Source: Ornithodoros turicata (Eukaryota > Arthropoda > Arachnida > Ixodida > Argasidae). From it: a stretch of 64,000 bases of DNA. The notes under the pieces are model-generated. The model worked only from the letters and a program-made list of their open reading frames with translations. It did not search any database and was not told where the DNA came from. The number at the start of each line of letters is the position of its first letter. Position 1 is the first letter of the stretch. Positions 1 through 10,646 of this stretch are shown here, in pieces. The position numbers and the translations under genes were made by a program. The stretch lies in contig NC_088206.1 in assembly GCF_037126465.1 (NCBI RefSeq), forward strand, positions 49,456,841 through 49,520,840. The letters are read 5' to 3'.

Positions 1-735
1 GAGCCACGGGAGAAAAACGCAATGAAAATAGAGCCGTCTTTGGTGGCAACGAATGGGATCCCCAGGAGGCAAAGATTGGCGGCATCCAATCAGACAGCAG
101 GAGAAGCGCGCTCATACCTATCGTGCGTGCGTGGATTTAGAACGCGTGCGATCGTAGTATTCCGTATATGCGCGGCATGATGCACACCGCTGCATTTTTC
201 AATACCGATTCACTGAAATGTAGCCCACAACAGTTCTTGTAAATGTTCCACTGACAACATTTATCTTCACGTCCTTCGGACAGCGAGGCCGTTTTGCAAC
301 GCGCATTATGTTTTTAACCGGGAACGCTCCATGGCGTGGCACGCGTGCATATTCGACTAAAAACACAGACGCACGAAGTGAAGCGTCGTTCACTGCTTAG
401 CGCCGAAGCAGGAAAGAGACCGGTATAATTATTATTGTAGCTTCGAAACGGAATCAAAGTTTTTAATTACGATAAGAAGTACGAAATTAACATGGCGTGT
501 AACGTAATTTGAAGTGAACTTGTTTTTGCATTTTAGTGCCCTTTTAATATGGTGAGCTTTCTTAGACGCTCGTGTGCGTGAGGAACGAACAGATACGAAG
601 TTGCATTTCTCATGAAGTTTTATCTAGAAAGTTCAATGGACCAGTGAGGAAATGTTAACGGAAATGCCTCAGGACGAGATCCACCCATTTGGAAGACGTG
701 GGGGCACCGCCCCAATAATTGGCATGGCATGTAAA
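1..735. other. No recognisable gene
   Basis: I see no coding frame with a recognisable motif, no tandem repeat and no inverted repeat in this stretch. Short open frames occur on both strands at the level expected by chance. Confidence 0.5.
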
Positions 736-736
736 G

Positions 737-850
737 GGTTAAGGGCCGGCCTCGGTGGTTCAGTCTGTAGCATGCCCGCCTACTGATCCCAAGGTCGCGG
801 GCTCTAACCCGGCCGAGGACACTGGCAACTTGGTGGAAGGGTATACTTGT
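737..850 (+). mobile_element. tRNA-derived SINE head
   Basis: The segment has the internal promoter layout of a tRNA-type SINE. A box A-like TGGTTCAGTCTG lies at 756-767 and a degenerate box B-like GGGCTCTAACCC ends at 810. It runs straight into a G-run at about 859 that marks the 3' end of a LINE-A copy on the other strand, so the SINE's own 3' part is missing or was replaced. Its sequence differs from the SINEs at 37.1, 49.6 and 55.3 kb, so it is probably a separate family. Confidence 0.55.
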
Positions 851-856
851 TTGTGT

Positions 857-1200
857 GTGGGGGGGATATATTTATTAAACAAAGAAAAAAAGGAGAGGAA
901 AGATCAGCCAAACGCCATCGGCTGGCTATTCCAAAAAAGAGAGACAGAAAGGAACAAAAGTAAATTAATAAAAGCAAAATGAAAAAGACAAGAAAATAAT
1001 TGGGAAATAAATGATAAACTAAATGTGAAAGCAAGATGAGATAGATTAAAGACAAAGATGACTTTAAAAAAAAAAGATGAGGGTAATGCGTATGAGGCTG
1101 AGAGGTGAGGGTGTGGCACTGAAGAATGAGATGGCACGACTTGAGTTCACAGGCTGTTCATGAGACCTCTGTCGCTCAGGAACGTCAAAATTGCTTTCGG
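857..1200 (-). mobile_element. LINE-A 3' end, 5'-truncated
   Basis: The first bases, a G-run followed by GATATATTTATTAA, match the reversed 3' ends of the LINE-A copies at 7613, 10706 and 35335. On the minus strand this is an AATAAA-like signal, then CATATC and a C-run. A purine-rich stretch follows, the LINE-A 3' untranslated region. A segment near 1156-1195 aligns loosely by eye with the DNA around the stop codon of the copy at 10706-12767. No protein domain is retained. Confidence 0.6.
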
Positions 1201-1289
1201 CATAGACCGCTGTGTGGGATGTTGTAGAGGGCCGAGTGGGTAGTTTTATCAGACACGCCGTCTTCCGCGAGGGATGTTAAGTGTGGCGT

Positions 1290-1432
1290 GCCGTGCCCTG
1301 TGTCGAGATTACGGCGCTCGTTAAAGAACCATCAGGTAGACAAAATTAATCCACGGACCCGACCACTGTGGTGTCGTTCATGATCACCATTGTCTCGCGA
1401 CGTAACGCACCGAATTATTAAATAATATTAAA
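1290..1432 (+). mobile_element. RTE-like LINE 3' tail
   Basis: The order of short blocks (CGTTAAAGAACC, AAATTAATCC, CTCGCGACGTAA, then AATTATTAAATAAT) is one I associate with the 3' end of RTE-type LINEs common in ticks. That is recalled, not searched. A shorter relative ending in TTA repeats lies at 62870-62928, with CTCGCGACGTAA in common. No coding part remains. Confidence 0.5.
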
Positions 1433-2035
1433 GGGTTAGGATGCCGTACAAGAGGGTTCATGGGCATCATATATCAAGAGCGGGCGTGGTTGAAAAAAAA
1501 ATGAAACCCGGTTATGTAGGGAAGGTTACCGAAGCATGCAAATTTCGTTTCATTTTTAATATATTTATGGACAAGGTGTCCACTTTTATCCGTTACATAT
1601 TTTTAACAAAAAAGCTACGATAGCAGCATAGATGTCGCTTTTGCAAGTGTGTTACGGTATACAGGAAGGCGGACATCCTCTCAAAGAGAGTACGTAACTA
1701 CAAGACGACTAATTACCTAAAATTCATTAATCATCCCTTTAATTAAGGAGTTTCGGTCAAAAGCGACATAGCTGAATGGGAGCAAATCCTCGTTGAAAGC
1801 CATTCCATTTGTAAAAAAAATCTTGAAAGGCGCACGTGCGTTGAAATGTTCATAGCGAAATTTTGCGATGCACATGAGCCGAAGCCGAAACTACACCGAT
1901 CGGGAGCGGAGGGAGGACAGCGCCCAATCCACGTCAGAGGGCCACGTGCTTTGAAGCGATGGAGATTATTGGAGTACGCGCCGACCTGCTGGCCAGTTCA
2001 AACGCTTTGCGACCAAATAAGCCTGCGTCGGCGAA
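1433..2035. other. No recognisable gene
   Basis: AT-rich sequence with a few short frames and no motif I recognise. It contains no clear repeat boundary. Confidence 0.5.
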
Positions 2036-2235
2036 TGTCATGCGCTCGTGTTTTCAGTTTCAACAGTATCTATGGGGTCGCCGCCGGTCCACCTTATATA
2101 CCGATCATAAACCTCTTACAACAATTTTTGGACCAAAGAAAGGTATTCCAGTAACTACTGCGAACAGGTTACAACGTTGGGCTTTAATTTTGATGGGGTA
2201 CAGTTTTACAGTTTGTGATGGGAACTTGAAGTTCC
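2036..2235 (+). pseudogene. Ty3/gypsy-type RNase H fragment
   Basis: The translation contains YTDHKPLTTIFGPKKGIP followed by RLQRWALIL, the end of the reverse transcriptase-RNase H region typical of Ty3/gypsy LTR retrotransposons. D-H-K-P and L-Q-R-W-A are its most conserved parts. Only about 65 codons are recognisable. Polymerase motifs, protease, integrase and LTRs are not seen around it. After about 2215 the sequence changes to one rich in GTAAC motifs, so the fragment is probably cut by another element. It is a dead scrap. Confidence 0.8.
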
Positions 2236-3190
2236 TAAGCTACTTTGGAAAAGTAACGAGCTACTTACTACAAGCTACTTGATACCTAATATACATTTTT
2301 AGTTATTGACTGTTCTATAATTAATTCAGATAATACGTTTACAAGACCGTGAACAAGCGTGGTCCACTACGCGAAAGCTAGTACCGTAAACAAATGTAAC
2401 AACAACAACAACTTTATTTTGAGATGATAAATGGGGAGTTTCATCGCCAGGGACGATACGCTACCCCTATGCTGGTGGTGATGTGGGGCATGAAATAATG
2501 AGCCCCTTCATAATAAGGATCGAAGTCCGATGATGTCCAAAACGGTCAAAATAAATGTAGATAGCTTCACTGTCTACAGATTTTGGGTGCTGTTTCAGGT
2601 TGGATATACGAAAACTATACCAATACATGGTATGACGAAAAACGTCTACCTCTATGTGCTTCTTTGGAAAGGGATTTTATGATTTTGATCTCGTAATAAG
2701 GTTCTTGAACGGAGCACAAAGCAGGCATCGAACGTTTAGGTTCCTTGAGTTGTCCTCTACGCACATGACGTACAACCGCGCCAAGTTTTAATTCTGCTAG
2801 ACAGTGTCCTCTGTCGTTATAAATACACTGCTCGTCGCTATGATGAGCATCACCCGAGCCTTCTAGTCTACGGCCAAAACAGAATTTGTAGCGTTCCCCA
2901 CGTAACAACAAGAGAGCCAGACGCGCAGTGCAGGTATACGACCAGCGTGCACGTGGCTGTCGTCTCACTTATAGGGAGTGATGTTTCTATAGAAGAGGAT
3001 GGAACAAAAGAAACTTGGAGCTCTCCACAGGTTACTTCGACAAAGTTACCTAAAAGAGGAACGAGTTCTTCAGGAAGTTACTGGAGCTCAAAAGGAGCGA
3101 GTTAAGTTAAAAGTTTCCGAAACAAGTAGCTTAGTTACAGTAACGAGTTACAACCCACATGCTTTTAACACGTCATCCCTAACCCTTTTA
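2215..3190. mobile_element. Possible hAT-like non-autonomous element, ends unclear
   Basis: Both ends of this stretch (2240-2285 and 3040-3165) are rich in GTAAC and GTTAC motifs in opposite orientation (AAGTAACGAGCTAC; GTAACGAGTTAC). They resemble the subterminal repeats of the hAT elements at 4385 and 47264. No CAG/CTG termini or 8-bp duplication could be fixed, so the call is tentative. A short LINE-C tail sits inside at 2398-2551. A weak open frame at 2615-2968 on the minus strand has no motif I know. Confidence 0.3.
2398..2551 (-). mobile_element. LINE-C 3' tail, severely 5'-truncated
   Basis: Read on the minus strand, this is the last coding codons and 3' untranslated region of LINE-C, ending AATAAAGTTGTTGTT. 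It matches the 3' end of the long copy ending at 43081. Possible 7-bp duplications (AAATGTA, near 2392 and 2553) flank it, which fits a short target-primed insertion. The duplication is weak because one side is A-rich. Confidence 0.7.
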
Positions 3191-3299
3191 ATATCATTGC
3201 AATGATTAGGACGTTTCCCCGAAGAAAAATCTCTGTCCGTCCCGAGGCACTTCCCTTGACCAGACTAGATTAGGTTAGACATAAAAAGGAAAAGTACGG

Positions 3300-3551
3300 G
3301 GGTCCAAAGTGGTCAGGGATGGCTACCCCAGGCATGCCTTTGCCTCTTTTTACGCGTATAGCACTTATAGTTCGCATCGTGAAGAAGGCATAACCAAGGC
3401 TCTGCCTGGCCTCGCCTTTAGGGCACTTCCTTCAAGTGGTCGGCTCCGGCTGAATGTTCCCTATACTGCTCGGCTGCTTCACAATATAGGGAAGGCGGGC
3501 TCGCCCAACTGCCCTGACTGTGGTGTCCTTGAGGATTCAGAACACATACTG
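3300..3551 (+). pseudogene. LINE-E C-terminal zinc-knuckle region, 5' piece
   Basis: The frame encodes GRLRLNVPYTARLLHNIG and then CPDCGVLEDSEHIL, the RLRLNV block and C-x2-C...H segment that follow RNase H in I-group LINEs. Reading stops at the start of an M element at 3552. The missing continuation, beginning with the last zinc-ligand Cys and CTRYSDAR, lies at 3777-3914 in inverted orientation, so one copy was interrupted and rearranged. The piece carries no catalytic domain. Confidence 0.8.
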
Positions 3552-3626
3552 CACTCTTAGAAATGAACTTCACCGCATACCACGCTCCTAGCCAACCATC
3601 ATCTCGAATGATATCGTTATCTGACC
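3552..3626. mobile_element. Family M arm, cut short
   Basis: This is the outer 75 bp of an M element: CACTCTTAGAAATGAAC, then the conserved GCTCCTAGCCAACCATC block and TATCGTTATCTGACC. At 3627 it switches abruptly to LINE-E 3' sequence in reverse orientation. TG at 3550-3551 is one copy of the element's 2-bp target duplication. The rest of the element is at 3915-4087. Confidence 0.8.
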
Positions 3627-3776
3627 GGGGCTAGATTTTGAACTTTTCGCTATCCCGTAACGCTCGCTAAACGCTCGTGCTCCCCGGTTAACGGCCAATG
3701 CGCGTGACGGAATGAGCGCGCAAATTTTGAAAAATAGCTATAACGATCGCTATGTGCACGTCAAGATTGAGCCCCA
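3627..3776 (-). repeat. 150-bp inverted repeat, left arm (LINE-E 3' end)
   Basis: The segment from GGGGCTAGATTTTG to GATTGAGCCCC reappears reversed and complemented at about 4090-4240. It belongs to the 3' end of LINE-E, because it directly follows the inverted coding piece when read on the minus strand. Two opposed copies of a unique LINE segment either side of an M element imply a rearrangement that copied this segment rather than a simple insertion. Confidence 0.85.
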
Positions 3777-3914
3777 AGGCACGCAGCGCAAACAGACTTC
3801 CATGCGAGGGTCGGGCAACCAAAACCGTAGATAACCCAAGACGGCGACTGTCTAGGGCCGCAAGCGAGCGCTGAAGTTTAGATCGGGCATCAGAGTATCG
3901 CGTGCACAACACCA
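3777..3914 (-). pseudogene. LINE-E C-terminal region, inverted 3' piece
   Basis: The minus strand encodes CTRYSDARSKLQ and then the rest of the C-terminal tail of an I-group LINE, including LDSRRLGLSTVL. Set after the plus-strand piece that ends at 3551, with a single TG between them, the frame and the E-H-I-L-x-x-C spacing are continuous. The piece is therefore the same gene copy turned round after the M element landed in it. Confidence 0.75.
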
Positions 3915-4087
3915 CACTCTTAAAAATGAACTTCACCGCATAGCACGCTCCTAGCCAACCATTATGTCGATTGATATCGTTATCTGACCTGATTTGTTGA
4001 AAACGGGGGGGCGTACGCCTTTTTTGTGACACTTATGCTGTTCATAATTGTCACAAAAAAGGCGTACGCCTCCCGTTTTCAACAAAT
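3915..4087. mobile_element. Family M element, main part
   Basis: It starts CACTCTTAAAAATGAAC next to CA (3913-3914), which is TG on the other strand. It contains both copies of the CGTACGCC core flanking the TGTGACA...TGTCACA loop and ends inside the second arm at CAACAAATCAG. The outer 75 bp of that second arm are the separated piece at 3552-3626. Confidence 0.8.
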
Positions 4088-4240
4088 CAGGGGCTCAATC
4101 TTGACGTGCACATAGCGATCGTTATAGCTATTTTTCAAAATTTGCGCGCTCATTCCGTCACGCGCATTGGCCGTTAACCGGGGAGCACGAGCGTTTAGCG
4201 AGCGTTACGGGATAGCGAAAAGTTCAAAATCTAGCCCTTG
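4088..4240 (+). repeat. 150-bp inverted repeat, right arm (LINE-E 3' end)
   Basis: Reverse complement of 3627-3776, in the original LINE-E orientation, continuing at 4241 into pyrimidine-rich LINE-E 3' untranslated sequence. Confidence 0.85.
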
Positions 4241-4384
4241 GTCTCGTTCCTGTGCGAAAAAGGTGCCGACGATAAGTTTTGACTTTTTTGCCTCTGTTTC
4301 CATTTCTGTTCTTTTGTTTTCTTTTCCGTTTTTTTTTTTTTGACTGTTCTGACTTTGTGTGACTATTCGTATCTGAGTCTAGTG

Positions 4385-5334
4385 CAGACTTGTACACGTT
4401 ACTAAAAAAAAGTAATTGATTACCCTTACCGTTACCTTGTACGAAAAAGTAATTTTTTACCGTTACAAATTACTTGCCAGAAAAAGTAATGAAGTAACGC
4501 CTTGAAAAGTAACGCGTTACTTTGCCAATTACTTTCGATATCTGAGAAAACGATATAAAAAAAGATAGAAAAAAATATATAGAAAAAAAAGATATCCACA
4601 AAAAACAAAAAAGGAAACTGAGCAAAAACGAAGCGAAACGGAGCAAAAACGAAGTCAGCATTGAAGCAGAATTGATTTCATAAGACAAGTCACGGCGACA
4701 AGTCATTGCAGATCGTCGACATCGTTGTGATATCGACAGTATTCCGCACAAGACTGACAGGGGCTCATGGTCACAAGAAGAGTGGCATTAGGTTATCGGG
4801 TTAGTTCTGGGAAAAATGTGTCGAGAGGTTGAGGGTTTTGAGAGTTCTGTGAAAAGAGTCCCAACTGGAACTCCCACAAATGACTCATCAGGTTCACGGT
4901 ACAACCTACAGTCCAACTTACTGCATACAGGCCGGGTTACGGATAGATAGTACTGGATAGATAGTGGACTCAAAAATACACTACACGTGCGGAACACTGT
5001 GGCAATTGACCTCGAGGTCCTCGGGTAAGTAATTGTTGCGGGATAAGTCCTAGAGATAAGACAGCTGCCTTGCACCGAACTTGCAGAGGGCAGTTGGTTT
5101 TGTCTTCTCGCGGCGGTGAATCATCCCATATAGGTGTGTGTGCGTCGTCCCGAACAATGTGGATTATTTAGTTTCCAAGTAATCGATTACTTGGTAATTG
5201 ATTACTGAAAATTGTAATTGAATTACTCAAAAAATTAATGGGCCCCAAAAGTAATCGATTACGTTACAAATTACTCAAAAAAGTAATTGATTACTAGTAA
5301 CGCAATTACCCGTTACCCGTTACGTACAAGTCTG
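4385..5334. mobile_element. hAT-type non-autonomous element, copy 1
   Basis: The ends are CAGACTTGTAC and GTACAAGTCTG, exact inverted repeats of 11 bp followed by imperfect GTTAC motifs. The element is flanked by a perfect 8-bp duplication GTCTAGTG at 4377-4384 and 5335-5342, the hallmark of hAT transposition. The 950-bp interior has no transposase; it holds AT-rich sequence and clusters of GTAATCGATTAC-like motifs. A second copy at 9157-10105 differs by about two substitutions and one single-base gap by eye. It sits in the LINE-E 3' untranslated region. Confidence 0.95.
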
Positions 5335-5342
5335 GTCTAGTG

Positions 5343-5453
5343 TATGTTTTCTGAGTTGTCTACGTGGTATGGAGTAGCCGGCTTACACGTTGGTGGTGCC
5401 AATTTTCTCTTTTTCTTTTTTTCTTTTTCATTCACTCACTCACTCACTCCTTC
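5343..5453 (+). mobile_element. LINE-E 3' tail with ACTC repeats
   Basis: After the hAT the LINE-E 3' region resumes: GGAGTAGCCGG, a pyrimidine-rich stretch and a tandem ATTCACTCACTCACTC tail. The same order (GGAGTAGCCGG, T-rich, AATC repeats) ends a related copy at 45690-45870, so this looks like the genuine 3' terminus of the family. Confidence 0.6.
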
Positions 5454-5454
5454 A

Positions 5455-5940
5455 AGTGGTGTACCACGTGGCATCGGTTAACAAGATTTCAAACATCTCA
5501 GGGAAAAGAGGTGCTGACGCAGGGAATCGTGGAGATAATCTCCTTTGGGGACATTGCATCTGCGCTTTTTTCTTTCTTTTTTTTTTAAGGATGAGTGACC
5601 ATGCGACACAGTTGTGTCTTTGAGCACTACAATGACAAGATGAAACAAGGCCAGGTAATAACTCTCGTCAGAGAAGCTTTGCTGGTCCTACTCCATTGTT
5701 CTTGCATATCCTTCGTTGCTTTTATTCTACCATTTTCTTCTTGTCTTTCCGACATCCAGCAGAAATCATGTGAGCATCGCGTTAATTACTTCTGTAAACA
5801 CTGAAATGGAAAGGATTCACGCAGCAGGGTACCCTTTTTTTTATTTCAGGATGTATAGGCTCGTAATGAGCTCTGTACCTGTCTTATCAGTCCCCCGTCA
5901 CGAATTTGCGAATCGATACCCTATATGATCATCGCCTTTT
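5455..5940. other. No recognisable gene
   Basis: T-rich sequence with overlapping short frames that show no known motif. Confidence 0.45.
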
Positions 5941-5943
5941 ACC

Positions 5944-6330
5944 GCAGGCTCTCTCACCGAGAAATTATGTGTTGAAATATGTTGTTCTAATAATTGCAAA
6001 CTATCCAAACTGACTCCTTCTTCCGAGACAGCTGCATGTCGCACCAAACACAGAAACTGGGATATTGACTACGCGAAATATGTTGTTTATTCTGTCGTTC
6101 TCTCGTGTGGCGCTGTGTATATTGGGCAAACTTTTCGTTCTGTGAATGTAGGATTAGGGAACAGAGGCGTAATGGCCGGGATCAATGTAGAAATTCTGAG
6201 GTTTTTCACACTCCAGCTCCTGCTAACCCGAGGACGACCATCGTGTGCCGAGAAGCACACAATGAGAAACTGGTCTTCAAAAAGGCCGTGTCTATACAGG
6301 GTTTTGCCCGTGCGGCTGCACTGGGGTGAC
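5944..6330 (+). pseudogene. Penelope-like GIY-YIG endonuclease fragment
   Basis: One frame reads CRTKHRN and then VVYSVVLSCGAVYIGQTFRS. This fits the start of a GIY-YIG endonuclease as found at the C-terminus of Penelope-like retroelements: a Y near the start, C-G-x-V-Y-I-G-Q-T, then an arginine-containing helix. The frame shifts shortly after YIGQT, with further domain sequence in a neighbouring frame. The reverse transcriptase is absent, so this is a dead 3' fragment. Confidence 0.65.
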
Positions 6331-6641
6331 ACCGACCCAAATAAATGTTCTTCTTTGTGAAAATGTATTCAACGTCAAATGTTGTTTTGGTGCTCTTGTG
6401 CTCTTGAGCCCTCGTACCGTGTCGTCCTTTCCGCACCCTTCAAGCTTAATATTCCTTTTTATAGTATGCAAGACACGCAGACTCTATTGAATGATGGCTG
6501 GTGCCTTTTCTTCGGTTGCCATCATTTAACTGAAGTATGCAACTCGGCGTTGTGAGGCTTGTGTTGTGTTTGTCCCTCTATGTTTAATTGCCTCATCGCC
6601 TATAACGTTACGCAGGCTCAAGCTTATCAGTCTTCTAGGTA

Positions 6642-7440
6642 CAGGGTGTTTCAGTACAGTGTTATAGCTGGTCGCACCTGTGCGACCTCCGTTTGAATTT
6701 TTTTTTTGTATATCTATCTGTATGACCATGTCAAAAAAGTTTAATAAGAATAGCACTCTGCTGAAAAATGTGCGATCAAGACATTTATCTGTCGAGTACT
6801 TTTGCCGCCTACTACAAGTACATTTATCAGATATCAAATGAAATAAATTTAATTTCTGGAATTAAACTCTGCAATTTGCCAAGTCAGCGTCACTTTTTGT
6901 TACCAGAAACAGCGAGAGCATGTCATATTTACCCCATTCTATCAGAAAACACACTCCTTGCTACAGTGGTAATAGCTGAAAAATTGCGAAAACCGTCGTT
7001 TCGAGACGCGCAAATTGTCGGCCTTGCTCAATTTTCCGTGAAGTTGATGCAAGAAGCGGCGGAAGAAAACGCGCTTATTCCTGTTTCTCCCTCGCTGTTA
7101 TTATACATCACCGTGGTGTTCTAACCTCGCTCTCGTTATCAGCGGACGAATTAAAAATGATTCTAAAGGGGCAGCTCCGTGTCCTCCTCGCTTTCCTCTC
7201 CTCGCTTCTTGACGGGGAACTGAGAGCGGCCGGCAATTTGTGCGCCTGGAAACGACGGCTATCGCAACTTTCTTCAAGCTATTATTTACAGTAGGGAATG
7301 TATTGGGGTAAATCCGATACGCGCTTCCTGTTTCTGACAAAAAACGTTAGTTCATTTTGCAAATTACGAAGTTCAATTCGAGAAATTCAGTTTATTTCAA
7401 TTAAAAGTTGATAACATTACCTGTAGAACGTGACAAAATT
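6642..7440. mobile_element. Mariner-type non-autonomous element, right end lost
   Basis: It begins TA-CAGGGTGTTTCAG at 6640. It carries the subterminal block shared by the other mariner-type elements (TAAACTCTGCAATTTGCCAAG, then ACTTTTTGTTACCAG) at about 6857-6905. A reverse-oriented relative of that block lies at 7340-7380, as expected for a long-TIR element. The right terminus cannot be found. A 118-codon frame at 6768-7124 has no transposase motif. Confidence 0.65.
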
Positions 7441-9156
7441 TCCTTACGGATAATTGTTGTCGACGGCATCTGTTTCTGTAGTGTGCTTTTTTAATGTTTC
7501 TTTTTCCTTTTTCTTTACGTTGCTACTTAAACACACTAGGTATATCTCTGAGTGTTACCTTCACCTATGTACTAACTGTGCGGTTGTCGCGCTTGTGTTA
7601 CAATACTGTTAGGGGGGGGGATATGTTTAATAGAGTAAAAGAAAACAAAGGGAAATGTCAGCCAGGCTATTGCCAGCTTGCTATTCCGAAAAAGAAACTG
7701 AAAATTAAACAAAAAGAAAGAAAAAGAAAGGAACTGAGAATAAACAAAATAAATAAAGGAAAGGAAAAAAATGAAAGAAAAACAGTCACGCAGTGCAGTG
7801 CAGTACAGGCACGAGAGAAAGGTCCAAGAATGTCCAGTCAGAGGGCAGACGCAAGGTCCGAATCTTTTAAGAAGCGGAGCAGGGCTGGTGTGATGGCCCA
7901 CTGTGGTGGCGGTGATGGCCCACTGAGTAAGCCGAGGGACGGGACCGAGGAGGGTGGCCATGGACAATGTGTTGCAGCCCAGCTGTATAGACGGCGATGG
8001 AGGGCTTGCCGTTAGGGAATGTGCTGCTGGCAGTGCAGAAGACAATGAGGAATGTCGGCCACCTCGCCACAGCTGGAACACAAGGGGGAGCTGGACTGGC
8101 CCATTTTGTAAAGAAGCAATGGGGTGCGGGCAACGTTGAGACGGAGGCGGTGCAGCAATGATTCCTCCTGACGACTGCAGCGACACGCAATGAAAAAGGT
8201 AACCGAGGGGTCGATGGACTGCACGTGACTGTTGTAGGCGACGGCCTGAGATCTAAATGCTTGGGCATGGGCTGCACACCGGCGGTGAATAGCTAAATGG
8301 CAAGCCGAAAGTGTAAGTGGTAGACGTGCAGTGGCAGGAGTATAGCAGCTGCGGCGGCTCGTCTTGCAGCCGCGTCTGCGCGTGTGTTACCGGTCAGGCC
8401 CACATGACCGGGCACCCATTGAAGGGACAAAGCATGACCATTGGCACGGAGTCTGTTATACATCTGTGTGATCATGCTGGGTATATCCTGTATGAGGTTG
8501 GGGCGGGCCTACATCAAGCGGAGGAGGGACGCCTTGCTGTGGGTTGAGGACGACCCATTTCCCAGATGGCAAGTCAGTAATGTATTCTAGGGTGGTAAGA
8601 ATGGCGAACAGTTCAGCCTCGGTGGACGACATGGGGGTAGGGCAGTTTGTAGGCCTGTTCATGGTCTGTATCAGTAACGTAAAAGGCCGCGAACGATGCG
8701 TTATGCATTACGGAAGCATCGGTGAAGATTTGTCGGCAATGGGGATGAGTAGAGGTGAGGTGGGCCAAAGCGAGTTGTTGGGCTACCATGGCTGATTGGC
8801 TGTTTTCGGGGAAGGTCTGGTATAGGGCGTGAATGCGAGGCCGTTTTAAGGTCCACATTGCTGGCACAAAGGTAGTGGCAGGTGCCGAGGACGAGAGATA
8901 GTCTCGTAAGCGGGCAACGGCATTGGCAAAAGCGGATGCAGGGCAGCTCACAGCAATGCGGCGAATTGGATGAGAGGGTTGCGTCAGACAGCGGGCGTAG
9001 ACGCGGAGGGTGGCTGAGTCCCGCAGAAGGGGTATAGGCTGCTCCCGAGCTTCCGCGAGTACGGAATATGTCTCCGTTGTTCGAGGGACATCAAGACAAA
9101 CACGGAGACTGCGGGCTTGGAGGCTCAGGAGCTCCTGCTCTTGGGTGCAGCTGAGG

Positions 9157-10105
9157 CAGACTTGTACACGTTACTAAAAAAAAGTAATTGATTACCCTTA
9201 CCGTTACCTTGTACGAAAAAGTAATTTTTTACCGTTACAAATTACTTGCCAGAAAAAGTAATGAAGTAACGCCTTGAAAAGTAACGCGTTACTTTGCCAA
9301 TTACTTTCGATATCTGAGAAAACGATATAAAAAAAGATAGAAAAAAATATATAGAAAAAAAATATATCCACAAAAAACAAAAAAGGAAACTGAGCAAAAA
9401 CGAAGCGAAACGAAGCAAAAACGAAGTCAGCATTGAAGCAGAATTGATTTCATAAGACAAGTCACGGCGACAAGTCATTGCAGATCGTCGACATCGTTGT
9501 GATATCGACAGTATTCCGCACAAGACTGACAGGGGCTCATGGTCACAAGAAGAGTGGCATTAGGTTATCGGGTTAGTTCTGGGAAAAATGTGTCGAGAGG
9601 TTGAGGGTTTTGAGAGTTCTGTGAAAAGAGTCCCAACTGGAACTCCCACAATGACTCATCAGGTTCACGGTACAACCTACAGTCCAACTTACTGCATACA
9701 GGCCGGGTTACGGATAGATAGTACTGGATAGATAGTGGACTCAAAAATACACTACACGTGCGGAACACTGTGGCAATTGACCTCGAGGTCCTCGGGTAAG
9801 TAATTGTTGCGGGATAAGTCCTAGAGATAAGACAGCTGCCTTGCACCGAACTTGCAGAGGGCAGTTGGTTTTGTCTTCTCGCGGCGGTGAATCATCCCAT
9901 ATAGGTGTGTGTGCGTCGTCCCGAACAATGTGGATTATTTAGTTTCCAAGTAATCGATTACTTGGTAATTGATTACTGAAAATTGTAATTGAATTACTCA
10001 AAAAATTAATGGGCCCCAAAAGTAATCGATTACGTTACAAATTACTCAAAAAAGTAATTGATTACTAGTAACGCAATTACCCGTTACCCGTTACGTACAA
10101 GTCTG
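9157..10105. mobile_element. hAT-type non-autonomous element, copy 2
   Basis: Ends CAGACTTGTAC and GTACAAGTCTG with a perfect 8-bp duplication AGCTGAGG at 9149-9156 and 10106-10113. It is 949 bp, one base shorter than the twin at 4385 because of a single A lost in a CACAAATG context, and otherwise nearly identical. It lies in the coding part of LINE-A copy 1, so it is younger than that LINE. Family origin and lack of a transposase are as for the twin. Confidence 0.95.
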
Positions 10106-10646
10106 AGCTGAGGGCATGACGGATCTGGAGGCTGTATCGTTGTGTGCCCAAAACAAGAGCCGTAGGAACCCGGTGGAGGTCCTGGCAACACGGGCCCCAG
10201 GACGCACATGCCATACGTGTGAGGACATTGACCTGGCTGGAGGCTTTCGTAGCAAGCGTCTTCACGTGTGATGACCATGTGAGGCCTCGGTCAATTGTGA
10301 AGCCCAGGTAACGGCAGGTTTTAATGACAAAGGTTAGGGGTGAACCGTCGATGAAGAGTGGATATTTGTGGAACGATCTCCGTGAAAAGGCCATGGCGAC
10401 AGTTTTGGCGGGTGAGATGGCTAGGCCGCGGTCGGCAAGATAGTGGGCGATTGTGTCCAAGGAGCGTTGTAGACGACCTTGGATCACATCACGGCGAAGA
10501 GCAGAGGTCCAAATACAAATGTCATCTGCATAGATTGTGATGTGGGTGTGGCTAGGCAGCTGTGCAGGGAGGGAGGCCATAATGATGTTGAACAAGAGGG
10601 GGCTGAGTACGCTTCCCTGCGGGACGCCTCCGTGAACGGGATACAA
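10077..10646 (-). pseudogene. LINE-A reverse transcriptase fragment (copy 1)
   Basis: The frame encodes the central polymerase motifs of a non-LTR reverse transcriptase. GVPQGSVLSPLLFN is motif 4, YADD carries two catalytic aspartates (motif 5), and GLAISPAKT and RYLGFTIDRGLTW follow. The palm's first aspartate (the FLD-type motif) lies upstream of the 5' truncation at 10693 and is absent. About 40 residues past the thumb start the frame ends because the hAT was inserted at 10105; the final codons belong to the hAT. It is non-functional. Confidence 0.85.

Noticed and set aside
4470..5075. Two frames of about 93-95 codons inside the hAT element, repeated in its twin
   Set aside because: No start context or motif, and one frame ends differently in the twin because of a 1-bp gap; the element is non-coding.
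7494..8277. Several overlapping open frames of 130-200 codons on both strands
   Set aside because: They are out-of-frame readings of the LINE-A 3' untranslated region and coding remnant; low complexity and absence of motifs rule them out as genes.
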